DNA of 64,000 nucleotides from Diprion similis (GCF_021155765.1 NC_060110.1:8741501-8805500); one strand, 5' to 3'. Shown: positions 42,070 to 55,036, counted from the stretch's first letter. Numbers and translations are program-made. The notes: generated by a model from the letters alone, not told the origin.

Positions 42070-45000
42070 CTAGGGTAATCTTTCGTTTGGCTCGCATATT
42101 TCGATATCTTCGAGAAATTTTCCATCGATGGCTGCTGCACAAATGTCATCGTCCAACATCGAAACATGGTTGCCTACGGCGTGACGGATTTCGACTTTCT
42201 GGCAAGTGATCTGCAAATACGATATCGGTAAGATTTACGAACATTCTTGCGCTACAACTTCATAGCGATTTTGAAACATATGAGAGATCGTGTGCGATAG
42301 TCCACACATTGTTACAGTTGTCAACATTAATACGGCTGCGACAGTGGGATTATCAAATGGACTCACCAGCCCCAGACCGTAGTCTCCTGATATTTCACGT
42401 ACGGATTGAATTGTTGGTTTTATTAAGGTTATTGGTATGTTCAGGCGTGATAGTGCTGGAAATTTATAATTCAGGACAGCTTTGATGCGATTGTAATACG
42501 ATGAACACATGGCTTTTTGGTCTTCGACAGTGAAATTCAAATTTCTATTGGCAGGTACGTTATTGGTGAACGCTGTCAACTTTTCGTCCCAAGTGTAACA
42601 CTTTTTCAACTCTCTGTCCAACTTCAAACAGAAAAATACAATTGTCTTGAGGTAATATAGTTTTACGAAATTATTTTTAGGGATCGAACAGAACAAAGAC
42701 GAAACTCTTGGAATTCCAATACAAAGTATACACTATTGTTACAATTGTCATTGGACACCAATTAGCTGAAGATTCTGCTAGTATTGAGATACAACGCTGT
42801 CAACAACAACTGTGCAGTTTAATATGGTGAATGCCTGTGTGAAATATGTGGATCGAGCTGTTACCTCTGCTTTCTTCGATGGATCAACCGCATCCATAAA
42901 CTCCAGTAACAACAGAGTTTGCAACTGAGCGTCGTCATCGACGATGAGGTGTTCAATGCAGAGAGCTTTCATGTGATCAGGTGAACCATCGATCAAAACT
43001 AGTCGACCGCTGAAACCTTTGGACTCCAAGCGTCTCGCAAGCTCAATGGCGACCAAAGATCCAAAGGAATACCCAGCGATCACAAAGTCACGACATCCTT
43101 CATATCTGGCTTCGACATGCTGCAAGTTTTGGAAGATAATTGGTGGACGGTGGAACTTTTGCAAAAACACTACACTGATAATCGGTATCACATGTCACAG
43201 AAGCCACTTACTGGGATCAGATAGTCAGCCAAGTCCTCAATTGACTTGGCATTCGCAGAAGCTATACCAAGCTGCAAACATGTTGTTTGTGATTTCAATT
43301 TACCGGTCAAAGACTGGAATATAGAGTGTGTTCCTTCGATTCCTGGTACTATGAATACTTCTCGTCTTTCATTTTTTGCGCATGTCGATAGAGGGACACA
43401 AACGTTATCGTCGTGTTGATCATTTGTTCCCAGAACTCTTAAAAGCAGTTTTACACCCGCCAAGTTTTCAGCGATATTAGGTTCCAGCTCTTTCTCATTT
43501 TCGTTTCCTTCGGCCTGTTTCACTGACATTTCCTGTAACTTTGCAAAATTGAGACTACGAATGTCCGTTGCTGTTAGAAATACTTCAAATTCACGTTCTA
43601 ACGTCTGTTTGATTTCAACTGCCATCATTGAATCCATCCCAAGTTCTGACAACGGCGTTTGCAGACTTATCATTTTAAGGTCTTTGAGTCCTGTGAAAAA
43701 ATATGCATTACAAATCCGTCGACACGCTCGAATTTCAATGAGAAAATTTTCGGCAATCATAAGCAGCCTATCAATAATAGGATAAATAAATGTCATACCC
43801 ATTAAATCCACGACTGTTTCGACAATATTTCCTTTGGCGCCTCCGGACTTTTTCTCAGCAACTACCATGCTCGACACGACTGGAGATGCTTGATTTAGAA
43901 AACCATCGAGTTCTTGCAGACAAGACAATATTCGTTGTTGCAGGGTACCGCCGATAATAACTTCCTTGTTATCTTCCTGCATTTCAGCAACGAGTCCGAC
44001 ATCACCGACGGCTCCCCATTGTATAGCCAAGCCGGGCAACTTCTCTGCTACTCGGTTTTCGCATATTCTTTCCATGATAGAGTTAGCCATCCCGTAGTTC
44101 GTTTGTCCCGGGTTACCTCTTCCACAAGATACCGACGAAAACACCACGAAATGCCTGAGTTGCGGGCACAATATTCTTGATAATTGATCCATCCGCTTTG
44201 TAGCCCAAGCCTTGACTCTAAAAGATTCTTCGAATGATTCCACTGTCTGATTTTCGTAAAGGGCGTCTTTGAGTACGACAGCTAAATTAAAAATAGCGAG
44301 AACTGGTCCAAGTGACGCTGCTTCTTTCAGAATAGCCTCGCATCCTTCCTGCGTCGAGGCATCTTTCCCCACTGAGATAATGACTTTCACCCCGTAACTT
44401 TGCCAAGTATTGATTCTCGCACGTTGATATCCAGAATTGACTCCTTTACGGGACGTGAGAATCAATTTTTTCGCTCCGCGAAGTACGAGCCAATCGGCTA
44501 GCTCAAGACCAAAACCACCTAGGCCACCAAGAATGAGATAACTGCCATCCTCTGAACAGTAATAACGGGGTAATGCGGAACGCAGGAGAGGCTGACATCC
44601 TCTATCTTCGTTACGAATTTTGATAATGACCTGAAGGAGCAGGTGAAATAGTTAATCCCTCCGGAAAAATCAAAATCCGCAATATAACAGTAACCGACAA
44701 TTTTTTTTTCCTTTGTACCAAGGTTGCAATAGTCGATTTTGCACCAAAGAGGCAAAATGGGTCTTTTTGTGTCTACCGCAAGTTTGCAATACTAGTTGTA
44801 AGCGAGCGCTCGCCTACGACTCGTATTGCAAACATGAGAGACAAAAAAGACTTGGCCTCCGTGCTATACACAATACTTTATGTAACAAAAGTATGGTTTA
44901 GAACTTTTTTATTCATAGCGAATTACAAACAAGAGCACTTTTAACTGCTGGAACGTGCAAGAGCACTCTTACGTACTTTGATGCTCTTTTTTTGTATTGT

Positions 45001-48000
45001 CGCAAAAAAGATTACTTCGCGCTCGAAACGCAGATGAAAAAAGACTTGTCATCCGTACTAGTGTTTCATAAATGGTATTTTTATTAAACACAAGTACGTT
45101 TTACGCGTTTCTATGCTTGTGGTTGGTACGCGAAGCTATATTATTAAACTACTAATTTTACATTCCTTAGAATTTTTCAGTAACCCATATTTGAGAAACA
45201 GAAATGGTTCTCATTTTTTCAGCTGCAGTGAAATTCAAAAATTGAGGAGTAAATAATCTATTCAGCATGAATTAGTCAAGTTGAAATCTGTCCATTGTGT
45301 CTGGAAAGCTCGTGTATCGTCGAAGCTCCTTCATTGCGTAGCGTGAGTGACTAGAGGCTAATGGAAGCGATGGCCGGCATTCAATGCAATTTAATCTATA
45401 GTTATCACTCAGTGAACTTTAAAATATTTCTTCATTGATCGCAAGAACGAAGTGTTTCAAGAATAACTACGATTCTTTTTTACTTCTGAAGTAACAGAAA
45501 CGGGTTTAATACATGCATCACATAGCTGCAAAAACTATGTTCACTGGTGTAACGAAACTGAAGATTAACAGGTATTCAGACTTGGTCCAGATTCTAAAAC
45601 GGTATCTCACATAATTTTTCGATAGCTGGTAAATTAATGCCGACTTACGGATATATTTTCCTCTGCTGCACCAAATACTTGAGAGATTCACCGAGATGAT
45701 CATTCGAGTGTCGGAGGAGTTAACCCTTTTAATATAATTCTCAAAGAAAAATCAAAAGTTTCTTATACTGTCCATCGAATTTTCCGTGAAATAACTAAAA
45801 GGGTTGGATTCGGTCTGAATGAAGAATAAAGCAATCCGAAGGCGATATGTTTCGTTATGAAAGACAAGCCGGAGCAATCGATTTCTTTGTATTGCTGATT
45901 CGAAAAAAGTTATTGTGCTCGCTTTTGGATGATGGCGTACGAAAAATTCGATAAAAACCTTGTCATACGTGCTACCGTCATAAAAAGCTACCGGTTCTTG
46001 CAGGCCGCAATTGATCACCCCTTACGCTTATCTCATCACTGATGTAATATAACATATTAAAAATATCAAACCTTTCCAATATGTTTCCCGCCCGCCATGT
46101 ATCTCAAAGCCTCTTCAACCTGGTCCATTGCAAATACAGTCCGAACAAGTGGTTTGACGGCACCACTCCGTATGCCTTCAGTCAGCATTTCCCGTACTGT
46201 ATTTTTCACTTCCGGAAAGCCAGTAAGTATATTATCCAACATGATTCCATGGAAACTGATGCCCTTAAGAAAAGTTTCCATGCTCAGAGGATTATTAGCC
46301 GCGAGATCGAATTTCCCGATCTCCAGAAATCGTCCACCAGTTGCTAAACAACGAACTGACGCTTGTAACTTTTCCTCTGCCAAAGAATTTAGTACGATGT
46401 CTACCCCTCGTCCATGCGTTTTACGAAGAACCAGTTGCTCGAAACTGGTATCTCGAGAATTTCCAATATGGTCGTCATCGATTTCTGGGAATTGTTCTTT
46501 AATGAATTCTCGTTTCTGTGGCGTGCCAACTGTCGTGAAAACTTCGCAGCCTTCGTGAAGCGCTAAGGTTATAGCTGCCTGCCCAACGCCGCCGCTTCCA
46601 GCGTGGATCAAAAGCTTGTCTCCTTTTTTCATCTTACCGGTCCACATAAGCGCCAAGTATGCTGTTCCATAAGCAACTGGAATCGTGGCTGCATCTTCTA
46701 GAGTCCAACGCTCCGGTATTGGCCAAGTAAGATGTTTCTCATCTAAACATAGATTTGTAAAACTTCCGGCGTCAATCATCCCCATAATGGCACAACCATT
46801 AACATCTCTTCCGGAGAATTCGAACCCAAACACGCAACTTTGTAACGTTCTTTGTTTACTTATCACCTCATGTGCTAGTTTTGCAGTGAGTATCATAATG
46901 TCTCGGAAGTTTATCGACGAATAATATACTTGGATGATGTCCTTGTTCTGGTTTGTGGGCTGAATCGTACCTTCAACCCACTGGACAGAGCTTAAATCAC
47001 CACGTGTACTCTGGCTCAGAATGGTATGGTAGACTGGTTTGGAAGCCAACGGTTTCAGTGGTAGAAACCGATAAGACCCCCACACTTTCCCAGGACGTAG
47101 AACATTCAACGACAAACCCAATTTCAACTGTTCAGCGTATAATGAGTCTTCCAAAGAGAATTTTGGAGCTTTTGAATCTTGGATTAACAAACCTTGGATC
47201 ACTTTACCACCAGGTTCTCTACGCAAACAATTTACCAATCCCATGAGTCCACTTTGCAAATCTCCCTCGTGAACAAGAAGTATCCGATTAGTGGTACGAC
47301 CAGCCTTTTCGTTTTCCGCCTTTAACGCAATCTGTAGATTGTTAAGCCAGGTGAATTCATAATTGTCAATGTTTATGACAGTAGTCAGTCCAGGCAGCTG
47401 TTCCTTCTTACGCAGCAGTATTATAAACTCGCTGAGTGTACATTTTTCCAGGACGATATGAAATTCTTTATCCATTGCATTCCGTACAATTTCAGGATCA
47501 TTATTTAGCGGTTCTCTAGCCAGCATAAAACTTCCGCCTTTCATAGCTGTTTCTACCCGTTTCAACATTTCTCTATTCTTGCAAGAGAAGAGACCACGGG
47601 TGATGATAAGTACAGCATCGAATTCAGCGGCCAAGTTTTTTGGCTGGGATATTTTGATATCGGAGGATAGAGCATTTTCCGAAAACTTGTCCAGGGGTGC
47701 AAAGATATTCAAATCCGCTTCGAGTAACGGTAAATTGCTCAACACTTCACGAATCAAAGGAGATATCAAATTTTCAGGACATGCATCATCTCCATCGTCT
47801 ATCAGTTCGACTGTTTTCATTCTGATACCACCATGGTTTTCCAGAGCTATCTGTACAGCAATGCGAGTTATCACATCCAATTCAGCTTGGGCTTGATCGC
47901 GATGCGCTACAAATTCATATTTCTCCAGAACGGGATCTGCAGTCGGTTTTTTGCGGGCTATCGCACTGGCTCTGAGACCTCGAATTTCTATTCCACCAGA

Positions 48001-51000
48001 TACGATGATGTCCAAATCTTTGTAAACTTCCACAGCAAACTCTAGGAAAATAGTGACGAAACTGCAATTATTTAGTGATTCAACGATTTTATCGCAAAAT
48101 AGGCAATCAATTTTTAGGCCAGTAACTTTTTCACTAGCACCATTTTCACGGGTAAACTTGTAAAATTTGTTCTTAAATTCGCATTCAAATTGAGCGCCAT
48201 TTCTAAGAAGTCATTTCGTACTGCTTCATGGATGATTTACCCCGAATTTCATGGTCAACCTTCAAGTTTAGGGTGAACCCCTGTAGGTAAGCAGGAGTTT
48301 ACCTTAAAATTGAAAAGTAGTCTCCCGTATTTTTTTTCCGTCCATTGGAAAGGGGACCTTTAACTCATGAAGATTAACCCGTAAATACTAAAGGTTCATC
48401 TAAAACTTTATGGGTCACCCTTTAAATTGGATATCTCCTTGTAAATTTCGGTATTTCTGTCCGAAAGCAATAGTGTATAATACGTCTATCTCATACCGAC
48501 AATTTTTCTTGGAACTATAATGTGCTCGCTAATTGCGACTTATCTAGTTTATTAGCATAGCTAACTTTGTGAAAATGTTAGCAACACGGTAGGCTGGATG
48601 ACTGATACCTAGTGAACCACGGTGGTGCCGTGATCCGCTCATTCCTAAGAGCACGTGGCAGTTCTATCTTTACCGACCGAGCAAACTCACCCTCTTTCTA
48701 CGTATACCAAGTAAACAGATGAACGGAAAGGGTTTAAATTTTGACGGGGCGTCTCTCTTCCGTATCGGAATTTATAAAAGTTACCCATAATCCAAAATCG
48801 TCAAAAAAATGTGTGGTATTTTGACACTTGTTACTATTCCCGCATTTCAGGGGCCAAAAGTGCATAGTTGAGTTACTTTGTGCAGTTGCGGAAGCAATGA
48901 AGGGTGAAATGAGCCACCGTAAGACTGTTTTTACGCAATATTGAAGTCGGTAGACGAAAAGCAGAATTCACAATAATTTCGTAAATAAATGATACTCTCA
49001 GGATCAGCCAGGCGCACGGCCAAGTGTTTTTTGGTAGGCGTAGCTATTGGCGTAACCATTGGTCGTTGCAGCACGACGTGTAAGCATCTTTTATTCCTGA
49101 AATTATTCTAATTCATACTTTTCGTCTGATAACCTCAATATTGGATGAAAAAATTTTCACGACGGCTATTTTATTTCTCACTCTTTCCGCAATTGCGCAA
49201 ACTATCTTAACTATGCACTTTTCAGTCGTTGAAATGCGAGAAATGTGGGAATACTAACACGTGTCAAAAAACCACACATTTTTTTAACGATTTCGGATTA
49301 TGAGTAACTTTTCTTAGATTCGCTACGAAATAGCCATGCACCGTCAAAATTTGAACTCTTGGCTCCGAGTACGGATATCAGCCAATCGAAATCGGGCAAG
49401 TTGAATCGCGTGCTCTACAAGCAGGTCCTTTCAAAAACTACTCTTGATCTATAATTTGTACCTTTTTTGTCGTTAGGCATCGAATTAAGGTGACGTATGT
49501 GCAGCTTTGTATCGATCACCAGCTTCCGTATAGCTGTAGGAACAAATAGTCCTCGAGTGTCGATTCCAAGGATCTGTAGTTGCAGCATGTTATCCATAAA
49601 GGCTGCCCAATTTTTTTGCCAAGCTATGCGGCCTCTGGTACCTTTAAAGGACGCTTCTGTGAGACCCCGGCACAAGCCTGTGTACTGGTAGCCCCTAAGC
49701 CGTAGCTCTTTGTAAATATCTCTGCTCGTTAAGTAAAGTTCTTCCTCTTCCACGCGTAATGAATCAGTCTTGACACGTTCCTGAGCTGGGTTCGTAGTGG
49801 CACGAATGACGCCCGTAACGATGCTGATACCACCTTCTGCAACTTCAAACCTGCCCGACCCTGAGTAAGGATAAATTTGCGTTACTACATACTTCAATTT
49901 GTCAATAAATCATTTTTTCCGTGTAATGATTACTGCTGCATGACAATTAATCTTACCTTTGTGAATCATCAGTTGCAATGTAACGCCTGTTTTAGGGATT
50001 GTAGTGGCTCGGTGAAATTTCACATTTTCAAACACCACCGAAACTTCCAAGCTTCGATCCCCTCGCATCATTTCCAGAGTTTTCCAGATTAATGCCAAGT
50101 AACCGGTTGCAGGAACCAAGTTTCTTCCATCAATGATGTGCCCTGACATCCATTCAAACTCGTCATCGAGGAGGTTGACGTTTATATTAATTTCTCCTTT
50201 ATCTAGTTTATCTTGCTTTTGCATGCGAGCGACATACCAGTTTTCTGAATGTTCCCAACGGATCAGTGGAGAAATCATAGGAGTTCCCCGACTGACTGGA
50301 TATCGAACATGAGGGTATAAATTACTGAATTTGGGAGATAATCCAATTTCGTACATTTTTCCAATGGCGTCAAGTAAAACGTTGACGTTGTCGTCATTCA
50401 AATATTTCGTCAAGCCGATATTGGTCACTTCGTCTTTTGACAATCCCCACAAAGCAAATCGAAGCAAATTATGTGGTGCCAGTTCAACAGTTACTGCATC
50501 GTTAGGCAAAAGATGACATACTTTTTCAAACGAGACTGGAACGATCAGATTTCTCGACCAGTACTCAGCTGAACATAAACGAGCTGAGGTATTTTTCCAG
50601 TTTTTATAAGATACCGAGTTAAGCCATTTTCGGCTGCAAGGTTTTGGATCAGGAATAACCTTATGCAAATGAGCCAATAGTTGCTGAGCCGCTGTCTGTA
50701 TCTCACCACTTTTGCAGACGATGCTACCACGAGCTTCAGCTCGAACAAGAATATTATTAGCCTGTAAGAAATCGATTATACTTCAATAATAAATTGTCAA
50801 TCATAATTCAACTGATTGTTAGGTTTGGTCAGGAAGAATGCGAGTTTAAAATTTGGTTCGATACAATTATGAAAGATGCCTATTTTCTAACAGCTACCTG
50901 TAACTTCGCAACAAATTTGGTCATAGAATCTGCAGGCCCGCTGACCACTGAGCTGTGAGGACCATTGGAGCAATCTATACGTATGTCGTGTGGACACAAA

Positions 51001-54000
51001 TTCCTTAGTTTGACGGTATCCAGCTCCACAACTGCCATATTTCCATGAACTGTACCAGATTCTGCCAATACCAGACCTTGATAGTATGCTACTAAGACCG
51101 TCTGTTCTGCGGTCAAGCAGCCATCAGCGTAGGCACAGCCTAACTCTCCCGCTAGATAGTCAGTGACGTAATCCGGTATAATTCCTATCGATGACAGTAA
51201 ATCCACTAAACCAATCTGTGAACAAATGAAAGAGTATCATCGTAAATAGAGAAGGCCATCATATAATATTGCAATAAAGGTAAAAAAAAAGTAACTCCAT
51301 CAATGCGGAGCAAGTACTGTACCTGGATTGCTGCTGTGCCAACACGAAATTTGATAATATCGTCGAACGTCTCCGGATTTTTATCAGTCAATACTTGAAC
51401 GACATCTATACCGTGCGGCTTAAGAGCGGCTTCGCATTTCCGAATGGCCTCGGCGAACACCGGAAATTTTAACAAACTTTCACCTGTAGAATGTAAGTAG
51501 AAATTGATTGGCGTCCTTTGCTATACATTTTGTTCTTCGGGTACTAAATTTATTAATGAAAAACTGTTGTCCTTGAATCGTACGCCTTCCATTTGATTAG
51601 TTAAGCTTATATTTTGCAAGTGAATCGTTTATGACAGTGGCACTCACCGATTCCAGTCCACTGATATCCCATTCCAGAGAACACGAACCATATCGGTCGC
51701 TTCTGACCAGAGTAATATCGTATATCTCGTACGTTGTTTTGCGCTACGCCTCGGGCTGGCAATATGGTATATCCACGATATTTATGACCAGAAATCTCTT
51801 CAGCATGTATGTCGTGGAAGAGGCTGACGAAATCGACATCCACGGGTCTGCTTTCAAGCTGCCGTCACAGGAAGGTTTAATTATTGTCATTCTACAGACC
51901 TCAAGTGCATTTAATATCCGCGATTACCGAAACATGTAATTCTAAGTCCAAAGTGCGATAGTTTACTTCATTCATCGGGGTCGTGATTCACTTCTAAGTG
52001 ATGATAGTTTACTGGTGCGTCATGTAATCATTTATCAGACGCTTAAGAAATATTTTGGGTGCAACAAAACAGTTTAATGGTGTAACCTACGTAATTCAAT
52101 AAAGTTGCAACAGCTTCTTCCGTCCGTCCAGATACAACAACGAGTCTCGGTATGTCATCAGTAGGTGCACCATCATTGATTTTCTCTTTTGGATTTGACT
52201 TCAATAAAATATGTGCGTTTCCACCGCCGAAGCCAAAAGAGTTTATACCAACGTAACCGCCCTTCCATTGCGTCGGTTCGGTAATAACTTGAATGCGACC
52301 TGTCATCAGTGCTTCGATTTCTTCACGGGGACGATTATAATTTATATTTGGCGGGATGATTCCACTCTCCATCGCGAGTATCACCTTTCATGAAATAGAT
52401 ACAGTAATTAGAGTTTCAAACATAACAATACGTCGACATTTCTCAATTATAATCTCGTGAAATAAATCTGACACTCAATTACAGAATTTTCAAATGATAT
52501 GTCAGTTTACCGAATCATAACTCAACTCCGAAGCGAATATTGGACTTTATTCTTATGTGGCACATTCACTCCGTTTCGTGAATTACTGATTAATTACCAT
52601 TTCAAATAAACATATCATCAATTTATGGGCAGCAGTTTTGTTATAAAAGATCCTCATCAATACGAAAAACTAAAGTCAAACGAAAATCGTTTCAATAATT
52701 TCAAGTCAGAATCATCATAATTTTTTTTTTTTCGATCGACGACCAACAAACATTTTTCAACAAAAAATGTCGCCTGTTGTGAACTAGCAATGCTTCAAAA
52801 TTTTCGATATTGAGTAGTCAAAATTGTAAGAAATAAAAAAGATAATTAAAATGGAAAAGCACAATCGTTTAAAAAAAGAGTTTGAAGTTGATGAAAGTGA
52901 ATCGGAAAATTTTGTTGTTCAACTGTATCGAGAATCTCACATTTATCTTCTTGTTTAGCCAGCGTCGCATTGGTTATTATAAAAATGTTCGAAATACATT
53001 GTGAAATTCAGAAATCTTTGCGTTACAAAATCTCGCGTACAAACATATCAGTTACCCCTTCACGCCAAAATCACCACATACCTTGGCGACGGAGCAAAGG
53101 CCACTTACTGGTTCAGTGTGACCTAAATTCGACTTAACTGAACCGATTTGAAGTGGAGTTGTTCGTCCAGGGCAGAATACTTTCTCAATAGCGTTTACTT
53201 CGGCAGGATCACCTACTTTGGTTCCAGTACCATGCGCTTCTAAGAAAGCCAAATCGGATGGTAAAACTTTGCACTCTTCGTAGAATTGTTCAAGCAGAAC
53301 GAGTTGCATTGTACTTGATGGAAAGGTGATCCCTTCTTCTTTGTAGCCATCGCAATTTGTTTTCGAATGAACAACATGCGCATAAATGCGTTTAGCATCC
53401 TTTGATTTCTGAAGATAGATGGCACATAGTGCCTCACTGCGACAGTAACCGTTCCCCTCAGCGTCGAATGATTTGCAGCTTCCATCAGCGGAAAGTACGC
53501 CTGATGAAGAGATGATTAAAGTAGAGGAATTCTTTATCGATTATAATAACGATGCAAGTATCGCGGATTCTTGGTGAGTAGTCGGATATGTAAAAGCTTC
53601 CGTGTCGTTATCTTGTAGGTACGATTTTTCACTTCCGTTTTTTTAATTTTTCTGATTAAATAAATCTAAGAATGACCTCTTGTTTTTGTACACCATTTGT
53701 TATAGGCTAGATTTACAGACGCACAGAAGTAAGATTAAAATCAGTCAATAATCCATACCAAGAAGAAAAAACTGCTGAGACGTATGTGGATGAAGGCATA
53801 AATGACATCCCACAACAATGGCGTCTTCACATTCTCCAGTTCTAATCGCTTTGTACGCATGATCCATGGCAAACAAACTTGAACTGCACGCAGTGTCCAC
53901 GGTGTAGCTGGGACCTGTACAGCCAAGCCAATGGGAGATTCGATTGGCCATCATGGCGCGAGAGCTACCCGGTATACCCAATCCGTTGGTCTGAAGAATA

Positions 54001-55005
54001 GTGTAAGTAACTCATAGAGTATATAAAATATGATGATAAGCGGTCAGATGAAATTATTCACTTTCTATGATCACTGCCTCTTCAGAATATAAATATAACA
54101 TTCAAATAACTTAAGAGTCGTAGTACCTGAAGGATTCTGTTAATGGGACAAAATGATTTGTGTAATAATTGTTACATCATATTACTAATCGTGAATTGCA
54201 AAACATATTGATAAGAAATAATGAACCATTTATCAGACAGTACTGGTATCCAATACTGAAAAACATTACATGAATTAAGATGGGGAAACAGGAACCCTGC
54301 AAAGTACGTCTGAACTCAACTAGTATTAATGGGACTCCAGCAATACAATTATTTTTATGAAGCTTATAATGGAACATTGAATGATGTTCTGACCTGAAAT
54401 TCTGTATACACCCATGATTGTTCTGATTCACTGTAGCAGGCACCCACGAAAACTCCGGTATTAGTTCCACGAAGTTGTCGAGGATTCACACCAGCATCAA
54501 TGATAGCTTCGTAAGTATGTTCTAATATCATTCTTGCTGCGGGATCCATAATGTGAGCTTCTTTGAAGTGTACCCCGAAAAATTGTGCATCGAACTTTCC
54601 AATATTGTTCAGCTTTCCACTTCGTTGGGGAATATCCGGATTTTCTGAAAATGATCGCAAATTTGATTCGCTCAGCGCGGTTATCGACATAAAATATAAT
54701 TCTGAGAATGGAAACCTGAAGCGTTACATATCACTTGCATTGTGAAACTCCATAGTAACCTGGCATGCGTAATTCATTCACTTTGCGGTCAAAGACTTTG
54801 AATTAAATTATTTTCATTTACTCAGTTTCCAGCGGCGATCATCATCGGTGATGAGGTCTACCTTGTTGAGAAGATTTTCTCCGAGACACGTCAAGTTGTT
54901 CGACTCTGGAAATCTTCCGGCAATTCCAGAAATCACCACCTCGTCACCCGGACTTGGAAATGGCAATCGATTGCACCGAACGTCATTTGCACTTTTTTTT
55001 GACAT
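42070..55005 (-). CDS. FASN: fatty acid synthase-like protein, paralogue C (16 exons, 2,401 aa, MAT nucleophile lost)
   Basis: Type I FASN homologue. Exons: 55005-54822, 54644-54394, 53990-53759, 53500-53082, 52384-52091, 51858-51648, 51483-51323, 51215-50898, 50761-49957, 49860-49462, 48041-46072, 44630-43799, 43690-43212, 43119-42865, 42621-42367, 42210-42070. They sum to 7,206 bases, in frame. KS Cys180 (DTACSSS) with EAHGTGT and [51 protein letters not shown] Ser2046; TE Ser2203 (AGYSFG) and IDGSP. Odd: MAT elbow DYLAGE (Leu605), MAT Arg is Gln and the MAT His aligns with Lys. [12 protein letters not shown] lacks the Asp. The TE histidine motif reads VGNH, keeping the His. The start ATG is at 55,005 and gives MSKKSAN, comparable to MSEKTTS of gene B. 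The intron at 44,631-46,071 carries a large palindrome. Confidence 0.93.
44710..45090. mobile_element. foldback/MITE-like inverted-repeat element in intron 11 of paralogue C
   Basis: The core (44,782-44,833) is a 52-base palindrome without spacer. Left arm GTTTGCAATACTAGTTGTAA plus GCGAGC faces a right arm whose reverse complement differs at 3 of 26 positions. Weaker inverted similarity extends outward (GTCTTTTTGTGTC versus GAGACAAAAAAGAC). A second related stretch lies at about 45,020-45,075 (GCGCTCG, then AAAAAAGACTTG and ATCCGTACTA). There is no coding capacity. Confidence 0.55.
51153..51155 (-). other. MAT nucleophile codon of paralogue C is CTA (Leu605)
   Basis: Exon 8 reads GAC TAT CTA GCG GGA GAG (D-Y-L-A-G-E) instead of GHSxGE. 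Both the serine and the preceding histidine of the usual elbow are gone. Confidence 0.9.
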
Positions 55006-55036
55006 ATCGCTACTTCTGTAGAGTGAAAATAACTTT

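Noticed and set aside
13017..55005. Reading the three FASN genes as one polyketide synthase cluster
   Set aside because: Each gene has its own start, stop, promoter and complete KS-to-TE order, with animal FASN-type exon structure. Nothing suggests modular polyketide synthesis.
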